A DNA stretch of 64,000 bases, taken from Patescibacteria group bacterium. Its GTDB lineage: Bacteria; Patescibacteria; Paceibacteria; UBA6257; 2-01-FULL-56-20. Numbering within the stretch: the first letter of the stretch is position 1; every line of letters starts with the position of its first letter. Positions 41,504 through 50,952 of this stretch are shown here, one piece after another. The translations under genes were made by a program, and so were the position numbers. The stretch spans positions 1 through 64,000 of the forward strand of contig JANLHI010000021.1 in NCBI GenBank assembly GCA_024654525.1. The letters are read 5' to 3'. Below the pieces are notes generated by a model, which worked only from the letters and a program-made list of their open reading frames with translations, was not told where the DNA came from and did no database searches.

Positions 41504-42772
41504 CTATATCCCCTCATACTCACGCACAGTGAGTTGAGAGTTTATCTGCCGCATCGTCTCAAGCGCCACCGCCACTACAATAAGAAGCGCCGTACCACTT
41601 ACCGTAAGCACCGCAATCCCAGTAAGGGACTGCACGATAATCGGTAGTATCGCGATAAGTCCCAAAAACACCGCTCCGAAAAATGTCACGCGATTTACCG
41701 TTTTTTTAAAATAACGCTCGGTCATTTCTCCGGGGCGAATACCGGGAATAAATCCTCCTCCTCTCTGAAGATTCTTTGCAACTTCGGAAGGATTGAATGT
41801 GATTGCGGTATAGAAATACGTAAACGCGAATACAAGAGAAAAATAGATAATCCCATAGAATAACTGATTATTGAGCACTGTTACCACAAGTTCATTCAAC
41901 TTAACTCCCAAGGCCGGAATAAATGCGCTTGTTACCTGTGCTAAAAATTGGGGAAAAAGTAGCACTGAAATCGCGAAAATGAGAGGGATCATACCGGCTT
42001 GATTCACTTTAAGAGGAAGGTAGCTCGAAACGCCTCCATACATTTTCATCCCTCGTACACGGCGAGCATACGCAACGGGAACTTTTCGCTCTCCCTCGTT
42101 GAGATACACCACTCCAAAAATTACGAGAAGTAATACCACAATGAATCCAATATATGTGGTGAGTCTTGCGGGAGTGTACGATAGCAACGCCAACCTTGCA
42201 TCCTGGGGAAGCCTACTTACGATTCCCGCCAAAATAATGAGCGATACTCCATTTCCTATTTTCTGTTCGGTGATAAGCTCTCCAAGCCACAGCGCGATCA
42301 TCGATCCCGTAGTAATCACCGCAACGTTCGTAAGCATGCTCCAAAAATCAGGCTTGTCGATTACCTGTTGCGCAACGAGAAGAGTAAGAAACCCATACGC
42401 CTGAAACACCGCAAGGGGAACCGTAAGGAGACGGGAATATTGATTGAACTTTGCCCGTCCTCGGGCGCCGTCCTCGTAATACATTTCTTTAAACTTCGGG
42501 AATATGAGTGTTAAAAGTTGCATGATGATGGTTGCCGTAATATACGGCCCCACACCAAGCATCATTACAGAAAGATTTTCCAATCCCCCTCCGGAAAAGA
42601 AGTTGAGAAAACCAAGAAGTTGATTTGAGTTGAAATAATTCTGAAGACGCGCCGCATCTACACCCGGAATCGGAATCGCCGCAAGAAAACGATACGCAAC
42701 TAAAACACCCAACACAATAAGAATCTTATTGCGCACATCGGGGATACGGAATATTTGAAGGAATCGGTTCAT
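41504..42772 (-). CDS. secY: Protein translocase subunit SecY
   Basis: A 422-residue channel protein with about ten membrane helices. FLAAIPIPGVD and the FNFFSGGGLENLSVMMLGVGPYI region are the plug and first helices; NRVTFFGAVFLGLIAILP and GTALLIVVAVALETMRQINSQL are late motifs. With SecE and SecG (not in the window) it moves proteins across the membrane. It follows rplO in the spc cluster. Confidence 0.96.
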   Translation of the reverse strand: MNRFLQIFRIPDVRNKILIVLGVLVAYRFLAAIPIPGVDAARLQNYFNSNQLLGFLNFFSGGGLENLSVMMLGVGPYITATIIMQLLTLIFPKFKEMYYEDGARGRAKFNQYSRLLTVPLAVFQAYGFLTLLVAQQVIDKPDFWSMLTNVAVITTGSMIALWLGELITEQKIGNGVSLIILAGIVSRLPQDARLALLSYTPARLTTYIGFIVVLLLVIFGVVYLNEGERKVPVAYARRVRGMKMYGGVSSYLPLKVNQAGMIPLIFAISVLLFPQFLAQVTSAFIPALGVKLNELVVTVLNNQLFYGIIYFSLVFAFTYFYTAITFNPSEVAKNLQRGGGFIPGIRPGEMTERYFKKTVNRVTFFGAVFLGLIAILPIIVQSLTGIAVLTVSGTALLIVVAVALETMRQINSQLTVREYEGI

Positions 42773-42857
42773 GGGTAAGCTTGTATTTTATAACTTGTAA
42801 CGCATAACGAAAGAGTTTTGCTATTTGTTATCAGTCGTTATTTTCTTATTATAATAA

Positions 42858-43295
42858 TTACACTTTTCCTCCAGCCTTCTCAATCTTCTCTTTTGCAGAT
42901 TTCGAAACGGGAATTCCTCGCACTTCAATCGGAAATTTCACATCTCCACCGCTGAGAATTTTCACTTTGCGGTTACCGTCAATAATTCCCACTTGCGCCA
43001 AAGTTTCACTCGTTACTATCACTATATCCTTACCTCTTTCGTAAAGAGGAAAACATTTACGCGCCACCACCCCAATACTTACCGCATATGGTTTCTCACT
43101 AGAAGGTTTGTTACTGAACCCCCTCCGTTTCGGTAATCTCATAATCAAATCACGCACTGCGGGGCGTATACGCCGACCCGCACGGGATTTTTGCCCTTTT
43201 ACACCACGCCCGGAATAACTCCCTCGCTTTCCTCCTCGTGCGATTCTTACGGGCTTCTTTTTTCCTGAGATTTTTTTAATGCTATGAAGTTGCAT
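42858..43295 (-). CDS. rplO: Ribosomal protein uL15
   Basis: 145 residues. KRGSYSGRGVKGQKSRAGRRIRP is the typical Gly/Arg-rich N-terminal arm that enters 23S rRNA. It follows rpsE after 6 bases; the rpmD (uL30) gene usually between them is missing. Confidence 0.95.
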   Translation of the reverse strand: MQLHSIKKISGKKKPVRIARGGKRGSYSGRGVKGQKSRAGRRIRPAVRDLIMRLPKRRGFSNKPSSEKPYAVSIGVVARKCFPLYERGKDIVIVTSETLAQVGIIDGNRKVKILSGGDVKFPIEVRGIPVSKSAKEKIEKAGGKV

Positions 43296-43301
43296 GGAAG
43301 T

Positions 43302-43790
43302 TTATAGAGCGTTACGGCTTTTCATTCTTAATTTCTTCAAAGCTGCAACTGTCGCCAATGCGTTGGTTAATTTATTGGGAGTTCTCCCTAAACATTTTGA
43401 AGTGGCATCTTTGATGCCCGCAAGCGCAAGTACCACGCGCACCGCACCTCCTGCGCGAACTCCGTGCCCTTGAGGAGCGGGTTTTATCAACACACGCGCA
43501 GCACTGTATTTTGCATACACCTCGTGAGGTAACGTCCTTCCGTCTTTAAGAGGTACCATAAAAAGAGTTTTCTTTGCTCCGGCTTTTGCCTTTGCGACGG
43601 CTTGCGCAACATCAATACCTTTCGCGATACCAATACCCACTCGCCCTTTCTCGTCTCCGATAACCAGCGTTGCACGGAATCGGAATCTTTTTCCTCCCGC
43701 CACCACGCGCGTCACACGCCTAAGATCAAGCATCTTTTCTTTAAACTCGTCTTTTTTAATGGGTGGACTCCTTCGTGTCGTATTATTCAT
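43302..43790 (-). CDS. rpsE: Ribosomal protein uS5
   Basis: 162 residues. The N-terminal double-stranded RNA-binding part (VTRVVAGGKRFRFRATLVIGDEKGRVGIG) and the C-terminal GAGGAVRVVLALAGIKDATSKCLG-like block are clear. It contributes to decoding accuracy on the small subunit. Confidence 0.95.
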   Translation of the reverse strand: MNNTTRRSPPIKKDEFKEKMLDLRRVTRVVAGGKRFRFRATLVIGDEKGRVGIGIAKGIDVAQAVAKAKAGAKKTLFMVPLKDGRTLPHEVYAKYSAARVLIKPAPQGHGVRAGGAVRVVLALAGIKDATSKCLGRTPNKLTNALATVAALKKLRMKSRNAL

Positions 43791-43796
43791 GGTCTC

Positions 43797-44156
43797 TTAT
43801 AATGTTAACCCTCCGGAACGGGCTCCTTCCGCAAGAGCCTTGACTCTACCATGATAACGATATGCCCCGCGATCAAAAACCGCTTTTTGAATGCCTGCCT
43901 CGAGTGCTCGCTTTGAAAGAAGAATTCCCACCTGCTCGGCGGCTTTTGACTTCTCTTTTACCTCTTTCTTTATTTCACGACTTGATGCCGCCACAAGCGT
44001 GGTACCGCGAACATCGTCAATAAGTTGCGCATAAATTGATTTATTACTTCGAAATACCGAAAGACGAGGACGCTCCGCGCTTCCTTCAATTTGCGTGTGC
44101 GTTCTGTGCGCGCGGCGCAGACGAATACGATTTATGTTTTTTCTAAAAGTTGTCAT
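43797..44156 (-). CDS. rplR: Ribosomal protein uL18
   Basis: 119 residues from ATG 44156; the longer open frame overlaps rplF. RPRLSVFRSNKSIYAQLIDD and FDRGAYRYHGRVKALAEGAR are the 5S rRNA-binding motifs. Confidence 0.94.
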   Translation of the reverse strand: MTTFRKNINRIRLRRAHRTHTQIEGSAERPRLSVFRSNKSIYAQLIDDVRGTTLVAASSREIKKEVKEKSKAAEQVGILLSKRALEAGIQKAVFDRGAYRYHGRVKALAEGARSGGLTL

Positions 44157-44163
44157 GGTAGTT

Positions 44164-44715
44164 TTACGCAGACCCTCCTGACGAAGCAGCTTTTTTACCC
44201 GCTTTACGTCGTATAATCTCACCCTTATAACGAATTCCCTTGCCTTTATACGGTTCCGGTTTTTTGTAGGAGCGGATTTGAGCCGATACCTCCCCTACAA
44301 GCTCTTTATTAATTCCGGAAACGGTTATTTTATTTTTCTCTACTACAATAGCAATGCCTTCGGGAATGGTAAATCGGATCGGATTCGAAAACCCAAGGTG
44401 CAATACTAAATCCTTCCCTTCTATTACTGCGCGATACCCCACCCCTTCGAGCTCAAGATTTTTTTCAAAACCCTGCGAAACTCCTTCTATCGCATTTCGA
44501 GTAAGCGCCCACATCGTGCCACGCGCCGTAGCACCCCATTTTTTTTCACCCGTTCCGTCAAAAAAAATATTTTTATCTTCAAATTTTGCCGTAGTGCCTC
44601 GAAGAAACGGAAGCGTGAGCATGCCGCGTGTTCCCTTGATAACAAGGAAGTCTTTCTCCTGATGCACCTCAACCCCATCAGGTACTACAATTGGTTTTTT
44701 TGCTAATCGAGACAT
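44164..44715 (-). CDS. rplF: Ribosomal protein uL6
   Basis: About 183 residues from ATG 44715. IVVPDGVEVHQEKDFLVIKG opens the first of two similar domains, and PEPYKGKGIRYKGEIIRRKAGK closes the second. Five bases before it on the minus strand the rpsH frame ends. Confidence 0.95.
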   Translation of the reverse strand: MSRLAKKPIVVPDGVEVHQEKDFLVIKGTRGMLTLPFLRGTTAKFEDKNIFFDGTGEKKWGATARGTMWALTRNAIEGVSQGFEKNLELEGVGYRAVIEGKDLVLHLGFSNPIRFTIPEGIAIVVEKNKITVSGINKELVGEVSAQIRSYKKPEPYKGKGIRYKGEIIRRKAGKKAASSGGSA

Positions 44716-44723
44716 AATAATAA

Positions 44724-45104
44724 TTACCAAATTTCAAAAAGATATTCTCCTCCAATTTTTTGTTTACGTGCTTCCGAATTATTCATAATGCCTTTTGAAG
44801 TGGAGAGGATTGCCGCACCGAATCCCTGTCTCACCGATTTTAAATCCGTATAGGGAACATACACTCGACGACTCGGCTTGCTCACAATTTTTATCCCTTC
44901 GATAACAGGCACGCCATCGTCGTATTTCAACACTACTTCAATCATTGAACGCCGCCCCATCATCTTTCGCTGTGCATCTTTTATAAAGCGCCTCGTTACG
45001 AGTGCTTGAAGTACCGCGTAATCCATACTCGAATAGGGAACAAGCAAGGATTCTTTCCTTGCCATCTGTGCATTCTTTATTTTTATAATCGTATCGTGAT
45101 ACAT
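44724..45104 (-). CDS. rpsH: Ribosomal protein uS8
   Basis: 126 residues. TIIKIKNAQMARKESLLVPYS at the start and GFGAAILSTSKGIMNNSEARK at the end are diagnostic. It binds central 16S rRNA and can regulate the spc operon in other bacteria. Confidence 0.95.
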   Translation of the reverse strand: MYHDTIIKIKNAQMARKESLLVPYSSMDYAVLQALVTRRFIKDAQRKMMGRRSMIEVVLKYDDGVPVIEGIKIVSKPSRRVYVPYTDLKSVRQGFGAAILSTSKGIMNNSEARKQKIGGEYLFEIW

Positions 45105-45134
45105 AGATATAAGTTCAAAAACAAAGAGACTTCG

Positions 45135-45320
45135 TTACCATGATGCTTTTCTCACTCCGGGAATTTCTCCGCGAGTGGCCATCTCACGGAAACATATTCT
45201 GCATAACTTGAAATCTCTCATATACCCGCGCTTCCTCCCACATCGAAAACAACGTAATACCAGACGAGTTGTATATTTCGGAGTTTTTTTGCTCCGCGCG
45301 ATAACCGAGAGTTTTGACAT
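45135..45320 (-). CDS. rpsN: Ribosomal protein uS14, zinc-binding type
   Basis: 61 residues, the short zinc form: CFRCGRKRGYMRDFKLCRIC supplies two CxxC pairs. It starts 2 bases after the rplE stop. Confidence 0.95.
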   Translation of the reverse strand: MSKLSVIARSKKTPKYTTRLVLRCFRCGRKRGYMRDFKLCRICFREMATRGEIPGVRKASW

Positions 45321-45322
45321 AA

Positions 45323-45859
45323 TTACGTTGTTCTTTTTTTATCCTTTACAAACGGTACTTTTAATGCGCGAAAGGCTTCCAGCGCTTCCTCTCTATTCTT
45401 TTTTCTTGGCACGATATTGATTCCTAATGAGAAAGAAAACGTAGATGTTTCCGGGTCTATTTCCGGAAATACGATCTGCTCTTTAACTCCCATATTCAAC
45501 ACTCCCTTCTCATCAACCGAACCAGTATCAATACCATGAAAATCGCGCACGCGAGGCAGTACTATGGTAACTAATTTCGTGAAAAAATCAACCATCTTCG
45601 CTCTTCGAAGCGTTACGCGAACTCCCACAACCTGCCCCTCTCTCACTTTAAATCCCGCGATTGACTTACGCGCGCTGCGAGGCTCTGGCTTCTGACCGGT
45701 GATCGCCGCAATATCACGAGTGATTTGAGGAAGAATTTTTTCTTCGAATGCTTGGTTTTGCCCACCAATACGGCCCACACCCGCATTCACCACTATCTTT
45801 TCGATAATCATGCGTGCTTCGAATCCCGTATGTGTGTGATTGTCTTTTTTTTGTGTCAT
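45323..45859 (-). CDS. rplE: Ribosomal protein uL5
   Basis: 178 residues. IEKIVVNAGVGRIGGQ, then TGQKPEPRSARKSIAGFKVREG and RDFHGIDTGSVDEKGVLNMGV are family blocks. It contacts 5S rRNA and P-site tRNA. Confidence 0.95.
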   Translation of the reverse strand: MTQKKDNHTHTGFEARMIIEKIVVNAGVGRIGGQNQAFEEKILPQITRDIAAITGQKPEPRSARKSIAGFKVREGQVVGVRVTLRRAKMVDFFTKLVTIVLPRVRDFHGIDTGSVDEKGVLNMGVKEQIVFPEIDPETSTFSFSLGINIVPRKKNREEALEAFRALKVPFVKDKKRTT

Positions 45860-45894
45860 AGCAATTTATATATGCACACTACTTCGTTCTTATT

Positions 45895-46200
45895 CTAGAA
45901 CGATGCATTGCACTTTTTACACACACGGACCTTTTTTTCTCCTTCACTCCGATGTCCTACGCGCGTCGTGCGCTTACACGCCGTGCATACAATCATCGCG
46001 TTCGATACATGTACCGGACGGGGCAAAGTTACCATCTCCCCCTTTTCGCCGTTTCGTTTGGGACGCGCACGCTTTTTATAAAGATTCAGTCCTTCAACTG
46101 TAATTTTTTCTTCAGAGGGAAAAACTCGAAGTACCGCACCGCTCTTTCCGCGATCCTTTCCGGTCATCATTTTAATTTGATCTCCTTTCTTAATATTCAT
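45895..46200 (-). CDS. rplX: Ribosomal protein uL24
   Basis: 101 residues. The KOW motif (KGDQIKMMTGKDRGKSGAVLRV) is followed by a tail with two CxxC pairs (CTAC, CKKC), a zinc site seen in many L24 proteins. Confidence 0.95.
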   Translation of the reverse strand: MNIKKGDQIKMMTGKDRGKSGAVLRVFPSEEKITVEGLNLYKKRARPKRNGEKGEMVTLPRPVHVSNAMIVCTACKRTTRVGHRSEGEKKVRVCKKCNASF

Positions 46201-46208
46201 GGAATTAA

Positions 46209-46577
46209 CTACACTATTTCTTCCGCCATAGTCATTAATTTCTCGAAGCCCATGCTTTTCAACTCCCGAGGCATCGGTCCGAAAATGCGCGTTGCAACGG
46301 GTTCCTTTTTTGCATCGACTATAACCACTGCGTTTTCGTCAAAGCGCACATACGATCCATCCGATCTTCGAAACGACGCCTTCGCACGAACTATAATCGC
46401 TCTAATCACATCTTTCTTTTTTATCGCCTTTCTTGGTTCCGCTATTTGCACTGATGCGACAATCATATCACCCAATCGTGCATAACGATGACGCGTTCCT
46501 CCTAAAATACGAAAGCAACGTACGACTTTCGCGCCGCTGTTATCCGCAACTTTTAAGATGGATCGTTCTTGTATCAT
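46209..46577 (-). CDS. rplN: Ribosomal protein uL14
   Basis: 122 residues. MIQERSILKVADNSGAKVV and the end FGPMPRELKSMGFEKLM are diagnostic. Its ATG overlaps the rpsQ stop (ATGA). Confidence 0.96.
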   Translation of the reverse strand: MIQERSILKVADNSGAKVVRCFRILGGTRHRYARLGDMIVASVQIAEPRKAIKKKDVIRAIIVRAKASFRRSDGSYVRFDENAVVIVDAKKEPVATRIFGPMPRELKSMGFEKLMTMAEEIV

Positions 46578-46840
46578 TGCTTTTTAGTAGTACCATCTAT
46601 TTTCCCTACTATTTTCCAACGCTTATCTTTTGAAAGAGGGCGCGTCTCTTCAATAACCACCTTATCGCCGATATGACACGCATTTTCCTCGTCGTGTACC
46701 TTTACCTTGGTAGTAACCGTAAAATACTTGAGGTATTTGGAATGCTTTTTTACCTGCGTAATCGCCACTACGCACGTTTTCTGCATTCGGTCGGATACCA
46801 CTACCCCTTCCCGTGTTCTTTTGTTTTTTTCCTGTTGCAT
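46574..46840 (-). CDS. rpsQ: Ribosomal protein uS17
   Basis: 88 residues. GVVVSDRMQKTCVVAITQVKKH and GDKVVIEETRPLSKDKRW match the OB-fold 16S-binding protein. Confidence 0.95.
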   Translation of the reverse strand: MQQEKNKRTREGVVVSDRMQKTCVVAITQVKKHSKYLKYFTVTTKVKVHDEENACHIGDKVVIEETRPLSKDKRWKIVGKIDGTTKKQ

Positions 46841-46858
46841 AAAATTAAGATTCCTTGT

Positions 46859-47071
46859 TTATACGTTATTACTCTTCTTTTTGTCCGCGTAAATATAGGT
46901 AAGCATCCTCGCGATACCTTTTCGCACAATTCGGATTTCCGACACATTCTTCACTTTTCCCGCCGCTAAGTCAAATCGAAGCTTGCGAAGCTTCTCTCGA
47001 GCTTCTCGCACTAACTTTTCCAATTCGGCAACCGGTTTCGTTTTTAGTTGTTCAATATCGCGCCGTTTCAT
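46859..47071 (-). CDS. rpmC: Ribosomal protein uL29
   Basis: 70 residues, two helices: LVREAREKLRKLRFDLAAGKVKN then IRIVRKGIARMLT. It lies at the peptide exit. Confidence 0.93.
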   Translation of the reverse strand: MKRRDIEQLKTKPVAELEKLVREAREKLRKLRFDLAAGKVKNVSEIRIVRKGIARMLTYIYADKKKSNNV

Positions 47072-47072
47072 A

Positions 47073-47486
47073 TTATTCTTTTGAAATTATGCGACTCTTA
47101 AACGGAAGTTTATATGCGGCACGGCGCAATGCACCTTTTGCAGTTTCCGGATCCACACCATCCACCTCAAATACCACACGTCCCGGCAACACGCGCGCTA
47201 CATAATGATCGACACTCCCCTTACCTCCTCCCATTGTCGTTTCCGGAGGACGCTTGGTGATTGGCTTATCGGGAAATACACGAATCCACATTCTTCCGCG
47301 CCGATTCAAATATCCCGTAATGGCTTTCCGAGCGGCTTCAATTTGGCGAGAATTAAATCGCGCAGACTCCAAAGCCTTAAGCCCGAATTGCCCATATGCG
47401 ACCGTAAGACCCCGTGTTTCCACGACGCGCTTTCGCGATCGTCCTTTGTGCCATTTTCGGTGTTTTACTTTTTTCGGGATAAGCAT
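47073..47486 (-). CDS. rplP: Ribosomal protein uL16
   Basis: 137 residues. MLIPKKVKHRKWHKGRSR and GRMWIRVFPDKPITKRPPE, then MGGGKGSVDHYVARV, are family blocks near the peptidyl-transferase centre. Confidence 0.96.
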   Translation of the reverse strand: MLIPKKVKHRKWHKGRSRKRVVETRGLTVAYGQFGLKALESARFNSRQIEAARKAITGYLNRRGRMWIRVFPDKPITKRPPETTMGGGKGSVDHYVARVLPGRVVFEVDGVDPETAKGALRRAAYKLPFKSRIISKE

Positions 47487-47523
47487 GGTAGAAAATAAAA
47501 GGTGTAAATATCAAAATAAAAAA

Positions 47524-48243
47524 TTATTGAGTTTCACCTCGCGAAACATCTTCATTTTTATCTTTGACTTTTGAATTTTGATCTTGAAAAATCTCTCCTT
47601 TGTATACCCATACCTTAATACCTATAGTTCCGAATGTGGTGAACGCCGTTCCCTTGCCGTAGTCGATATCCGCACGCAACGTCTGCAACGGAAGAGATCC
47701 ACGCGATAACCATTCACGGCGCGCTATTTCATTCCCATTAAGTCTTCCGCTCAAAAGAATTTTTGCGCCTTTTACTTCCTTATTCTGCATTATCTGCTCA
47801 AGTTGTTTCTTCATTGCACGTCTAAACGGAAGGCGTTTCTCAAGGTCCCATGCAATTTGTTGCGCAATATATATCGCAGAGACTTGTGAGCGTTTCAGTT
47901 CTTCTACGTTCACGCTCAATGCCGACGCGGGTCCCTTCAAAACTCCCTTTCGGACTGCGCGAAGCGCCTTCTCAATCGCCTTAGTAAGATCTTCAATTCC
48001 CTTACCTCCGCGTCCGATAATAAACCCTGGACGTGCCGCTTGAATAGCAATCCTTAAATTATTAGAAGTCCTTTCAATTTCAAGCGCCGAAACTCCTGCC
48101 TGCTGTATCTTTTCTTTCACCACGCGGCGAATAGCCTCGTCTTCTTCAAGGAATTTTCCATAGCCGCCCTTAAGTAACCATCGAGATGACCAGTTTCGCA
48201 CTATTCCGGTACGAAATGAAATTGGATTAATTTTCTGTCCCAT
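47524..48243 (-). CDS. rpsC: Ribosomal protein uS3
   Basis: 239 residues. MGQKINPISFRTGI, the KH domain with GFIIGRGGKGIEDL, and the C-terminal GRLNGNEIARREWLSRGS with LPLQTLRADIDYG. A charged tail follows. Confidence 0.96.
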   Translation of the reverse strand: MGQKINPISFRTGIVRNWSSRWLLKGGYGKFLEEDEAIRRVVKEKIQQAGVSALEIERTSNNLRIAIQAARPGFIIGRGGKGIEDLTKAIEKALRAVRKGVLKGPASALSVNVEELKRSQVSAIYIAQQIAWDLEKRLPFRRAMKKQLEQIMQNKEVKGAKILLSGRLNGNEIARREWLSRGSLPLQTLRADIDYGKGTAFTTFGTIGIKVWVYKGEIFQDQNSKVKDKNEDVSRGETQ

Positions 48244-48303
48244 AGGATTGACTAGTGACTTATACCATATAACAACGGATATGTCGTAATTCGTTATTAA
48301 TTA

Positions 48304-48822
48304 TTAGACTGATTTTCTTTGGAACATCTTTTTCCAAAATCCATTCTGCCGACGCGAACCTTTTTGCATGGGCATTTCGTCAATGCCTCCTTCTTTTTGT
48401 TTATCTTGTGTTTTCTTTGTGCGTGATGCAACCGGGGCTTTTTTCTTTTTTGGCGCGGGTATGAACGTAAACTTCGGTGTCTTTGCTCTTTCATCTTCAA
48501 CGAGCACCATCATAATATTGCTCATTTTCTTCTGAATTGGAGACGCCATTCCTCGTGCGCGTGGCAAATGCCTCTTAAGCATCGGTCCTTGGTCAACACG
48601 AATTTCTTTCACTATAAGACGAGTGTTGTCCATTTTTTTCTGCTTTGCATTGGCAACTGCCGAACGTAGCAACTTCAGTAATGGCACCGCCGCGCGGCGG
48701 CGATGTAAAAGAAGCTCCGCTTCTGCATCGTTCACCATTCTGCCACGAATAAGACCTGCAACTGCACGCACTTTGCGCGGTGTCATGTGAAGATATCTAA
48801 GTTGTGCGGAAGCGTTTTTCAT
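48304..48822 (-). CDS. rplV: Ribosomal protein uL22 with C-terminal extension
   Basis: 172 residues, about 60 more than usual. The core has YLHMTPRKVRAVAGLIRG and the RARGMASPIQKKMSNI loop of the exit tunnel. The extra C-terminus is rich in Lys and Arg (PAPKKKKAPVASRTKKTQ onward) and ends WKKMFQRKSV. It probably lies on the ribosome surface. Confidence 0.94.
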   Translation of the reverse strand: MKNASAQLRYLHMTPRKVRAVAGLIRGRMVNDAEAELLLHRRRAAVPLLKLLRSAVANAKQKKMDNTRLIVKEIRVDQGPMLKRHLPRARGMASPIQKKMSNIMMVLVEDERAKTPKFTFIPAPKKKKAPVASRTKKTQDKQKEGGIDEMPMQKGSRRQNGFWKKMFQRKSV

Positions 48823-48828
48823 ATTGCG

Positions 48829-49155
48829 TTATTTTTTTCCTCCCCCAGCTTGAGCCGCCGGCGCCGTTGGCGCCGAACCTTGTTCAATATCGCGTTGCAT
48901 TTTACCGCCGTGTTTGACGAATTTTCTCGTAAGAGAAAATTCTCCAAGTCGGTGTCCTACCATATCCTCATTGACTCTGACTTCGATAAAATCTTTTCCA
49001 TTATGAACCGAGAACGCAAACCCCACCATTTCCGGAGCGATTTCCGAATCACGGGACCATGTTTTGATTATCGGAGCTTGTTCCGGCTTTAACCCTGCAA
49101 TCTTTTTAAGAAGTTTTGGGTCTACGTAGGGGCCTTTTTTTGTTGAACGACTCAT
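48829..49155 (-). CDS. rpsS: Ribosomal protein uS19
   Basis: 108 residues, with a short Ala/Gly/Pro-rich tail beyond the usual 92. MSRSTKKGPYVDPKLLKKI and MVGHRLGEFSLTRKFVKHG are diagnostic. Confidence 0.96.
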   Translation of the reverse strand: MSRSTKKGPYVDPKLLKKIAGLKPEQAPIIKTWSRDSEIAPEMVGFAFSVHNGKDFIEVRVNEDMVGHRLGEFSLTRKFVKHGGKMQRDIEQGSAPTAPAAQAGGGKK

Positions 49156-49168
49156 ATAAATTTAAATA

Positions 49169-49999
49169 TTATTTTTTAGGACGCCGCGAAACAATAAGTG
49201 GATTTGACCATTTTTTCTTGCTGCGGGTCTTGTGTCCACCGGTCACCTTGCCCCACATCGTTTTCGGTTTTCGCGTACCACGAGGCTGACTTCCCTCTCC
49301 TCCACCGTAAGGATGATCCACGGGGTTCATCGCTTTGCCGCGTACCGTAGGACGAACACCTTTCCAACGGGATCGTCCCGCTTTTCCGATAACCACTAAA
49401 CTGTGTTCCGGATTGGAAACTTGTCCCAAAGAAGCGAATGACTCCCATGATACCCGTCGTACCGCTCCCGATGAAAGTTTCACGTCCGTTGTCCCCTCCG
49501 CATTCGCGAGTACTTCTCCGTAGGAACCTGCGGAGCGAGCAAGCACCCCTCCACTCCCCGGGCGTGTTTCTATATTATGTATTTGATACCCCAAAGGAAT
49601 ATTTTTAAGCTTCATCCTGTTTCCTGTAATAAAAGGAGCTTCGTCTGCGACAAGAATACTGTCTCCCACTTTGATGCCGTGAGGGGCGATGATATATCGC
49701 ACTTCTTTATCGGCATACTCCACGCGCGCGATAAACGATGTCCGATATGGATCATATTCAAGCGCAATAACCTTCGCAGGCTCGTTGTATTTATTTTGCA
49801 TAAAATCCACCATCCGATACCGCCGTTTTGCACCACCACCCTGATGACGCATGGTGATTCTTCCTTGAGAGTTTCTTCCGGCATGAGATTTGAGAGTTAT
49901 CAGCAACTTCTTCACGGGTCTCACCTTGCTTAAAACAGTCCGATAATCAATACCGGTAATGAATCGCCGTGAAGGCGTATATGGTTTGTACGATTTCAT
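49169..49999 (-). CDS. rplB: Ribosomal protein uL2
   Basis: 276 residues. GRNSQGRITMRHQGGGAKRRYR and the MNPVDHPYGGGEGSQPRGTR loop, which holds the conserved His near the peptidyl-transferase centre. Confidence 0.97.
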   Translation of the reverse strand: MKSYKPYTPSRRFITGIDYRTVLSKVRPVKKLLITLKSHAGRNSQGRITMRHQGGGAKRRYRMVDFMQNKYNEPAKVIALEYDPYRTSFIARVEYADKEVRYIIAPHGIKVGDSILVADEAPFITGNRMKLKNIPLGYQIHNIETRPGSGGVLARSAGSYGEVLANAEGTTDVKLSSGAVRRVSWESFASLGQVSNPEHSLVVIGKAGRSRWKGVRPTVRGKAMNPVDHPYGGGEGSQPRGTRKPKTMWGKVTGGHKTRSKKKWSNPLIVSRRPKK

Positions 50000-50004
50000 G
50001 TTCT

Positions 50005-50286
50005 CTATTTCATTACATCAATTACTTCTCCTTTCTTCAAAGTGACAATTGCCTTTTTCTTTCCGCTCGTCACACTGTATTTAGCGCCCATTCTTTTCGG
50101 CTTTCCGGGAAGACGTACAATATTAACATCGGTGATATGCACGCCATATAATTTCTCTATCGCTTTTCTTATTTCTGGTTTTGTAGAGTCGGGTCGTACA
50201 ATAAAAACATATTTCCCTTCGTTTGTGAAGGAAGCCGCTTTCTCGGTAATTAAAGGTTTTTGAATCGGAAATCTGCTATTGTTCAT
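50005..50286 (-). CDS. rplW: Ribosomal protein uL23
   Basis: 93 residues. PLITEKAASFTNEGKYVFIV and EIRKAIEKLYGVHITDVNIV are diagnostic. Its start overlaps the rplD stop (ATGA). Confidence 0.95.
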   Translation of the reverse strand: MNNSRFPIQKPLITEKAASFTNEGKYVFIVRPDSTKPEIRKAIEKLYGVHITDVNIVRLPGKPKRMGAKYSVTSGKKKAIVTLKKGEVIDVMK

Positions 50287-50924
50287 TGTCGTGTAAAGTG
50301 ACGAGACATATATGCAATCGCGTCTTTATCTATATAAATCTGCTTGTAATTCACGATGTCGTATACGTTTAACGAAGACGGATGTATTGCTTTTACCTTC
50401 GGAAGGTTTGAAGCGGCACGAAATATCCCTTTTTCCTGATCATTAGGAATCAAAAGCGCATTAATTGTAGCGCGCGACGACACAGATCCAAGCACCCTTA
50501 ATGTAGCGGCAAACGCTTTTGTTTTCGGCTCCGCATGAAGACCGTCAATTATTTTTATTTCATCGAGACGAAGCTTCTTTGAAAGCGCGGAGAACATCGC
50601 CACGCGATTCATTTTTTTATTTATTTTCTGCTCATAGTTTCTTTCTTTTTGCGGTCCATGCGATTTTCCTCCTCCCACCCAAAGAGGCGATCGAATAGAA
50701 CCGTGGCGCGCACGTCCGGTCCCTTTTTGTCTCCATGGCTTTTTCCCTCCACCACGCACTTCACCTCGTCCTTTTGCATGCGCCCATGGACGTCGCTGAT
50801 TTGCCCGAAACGCAGTAAGTACTTGCGCCACAAGAGTAGGACGCCATCGCTCACTAAACATACCGTCGGGAACTTCAACCTCCCCAACCGCCTCATTCTT
50901 CAAATTATATATTGCGACCTTCAT
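50283..50924 (-). CDS. rplD: Ribosomal protein uL4
   Basis: 213 residues. The tunnel loop GGKKPWRQKGTGRARHGSIR is plain, followed by SPLWVGGGKSHGP. In other bacteria L4 represses its own operon, and a hairpin leader precedes rplC here. Confidence 0.95.
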   Translation of the reverse strand: MKVAIYNLKNEAVGEVEVPDGMFSERWRPTLVAQVLTAFRANQRRPWAHAKGRGEVRGGGKKPWRQKGTGRARHGSIRSPLWVGGGKSHGPQKERNYEQKINKKMNRVAMFSALSKKLRLDEIKIIDGLHAEPKTKAFAATLRVLGSVSSRATINALLIPNDQEKGIFRAASNLPKVKAIHPSSLNVYDIVNYKQIYIDKDAIAYMSRHFTRQ

Positions 50925-50952
50925 GGTATAAAAATAAATTAGCGATGAAATA

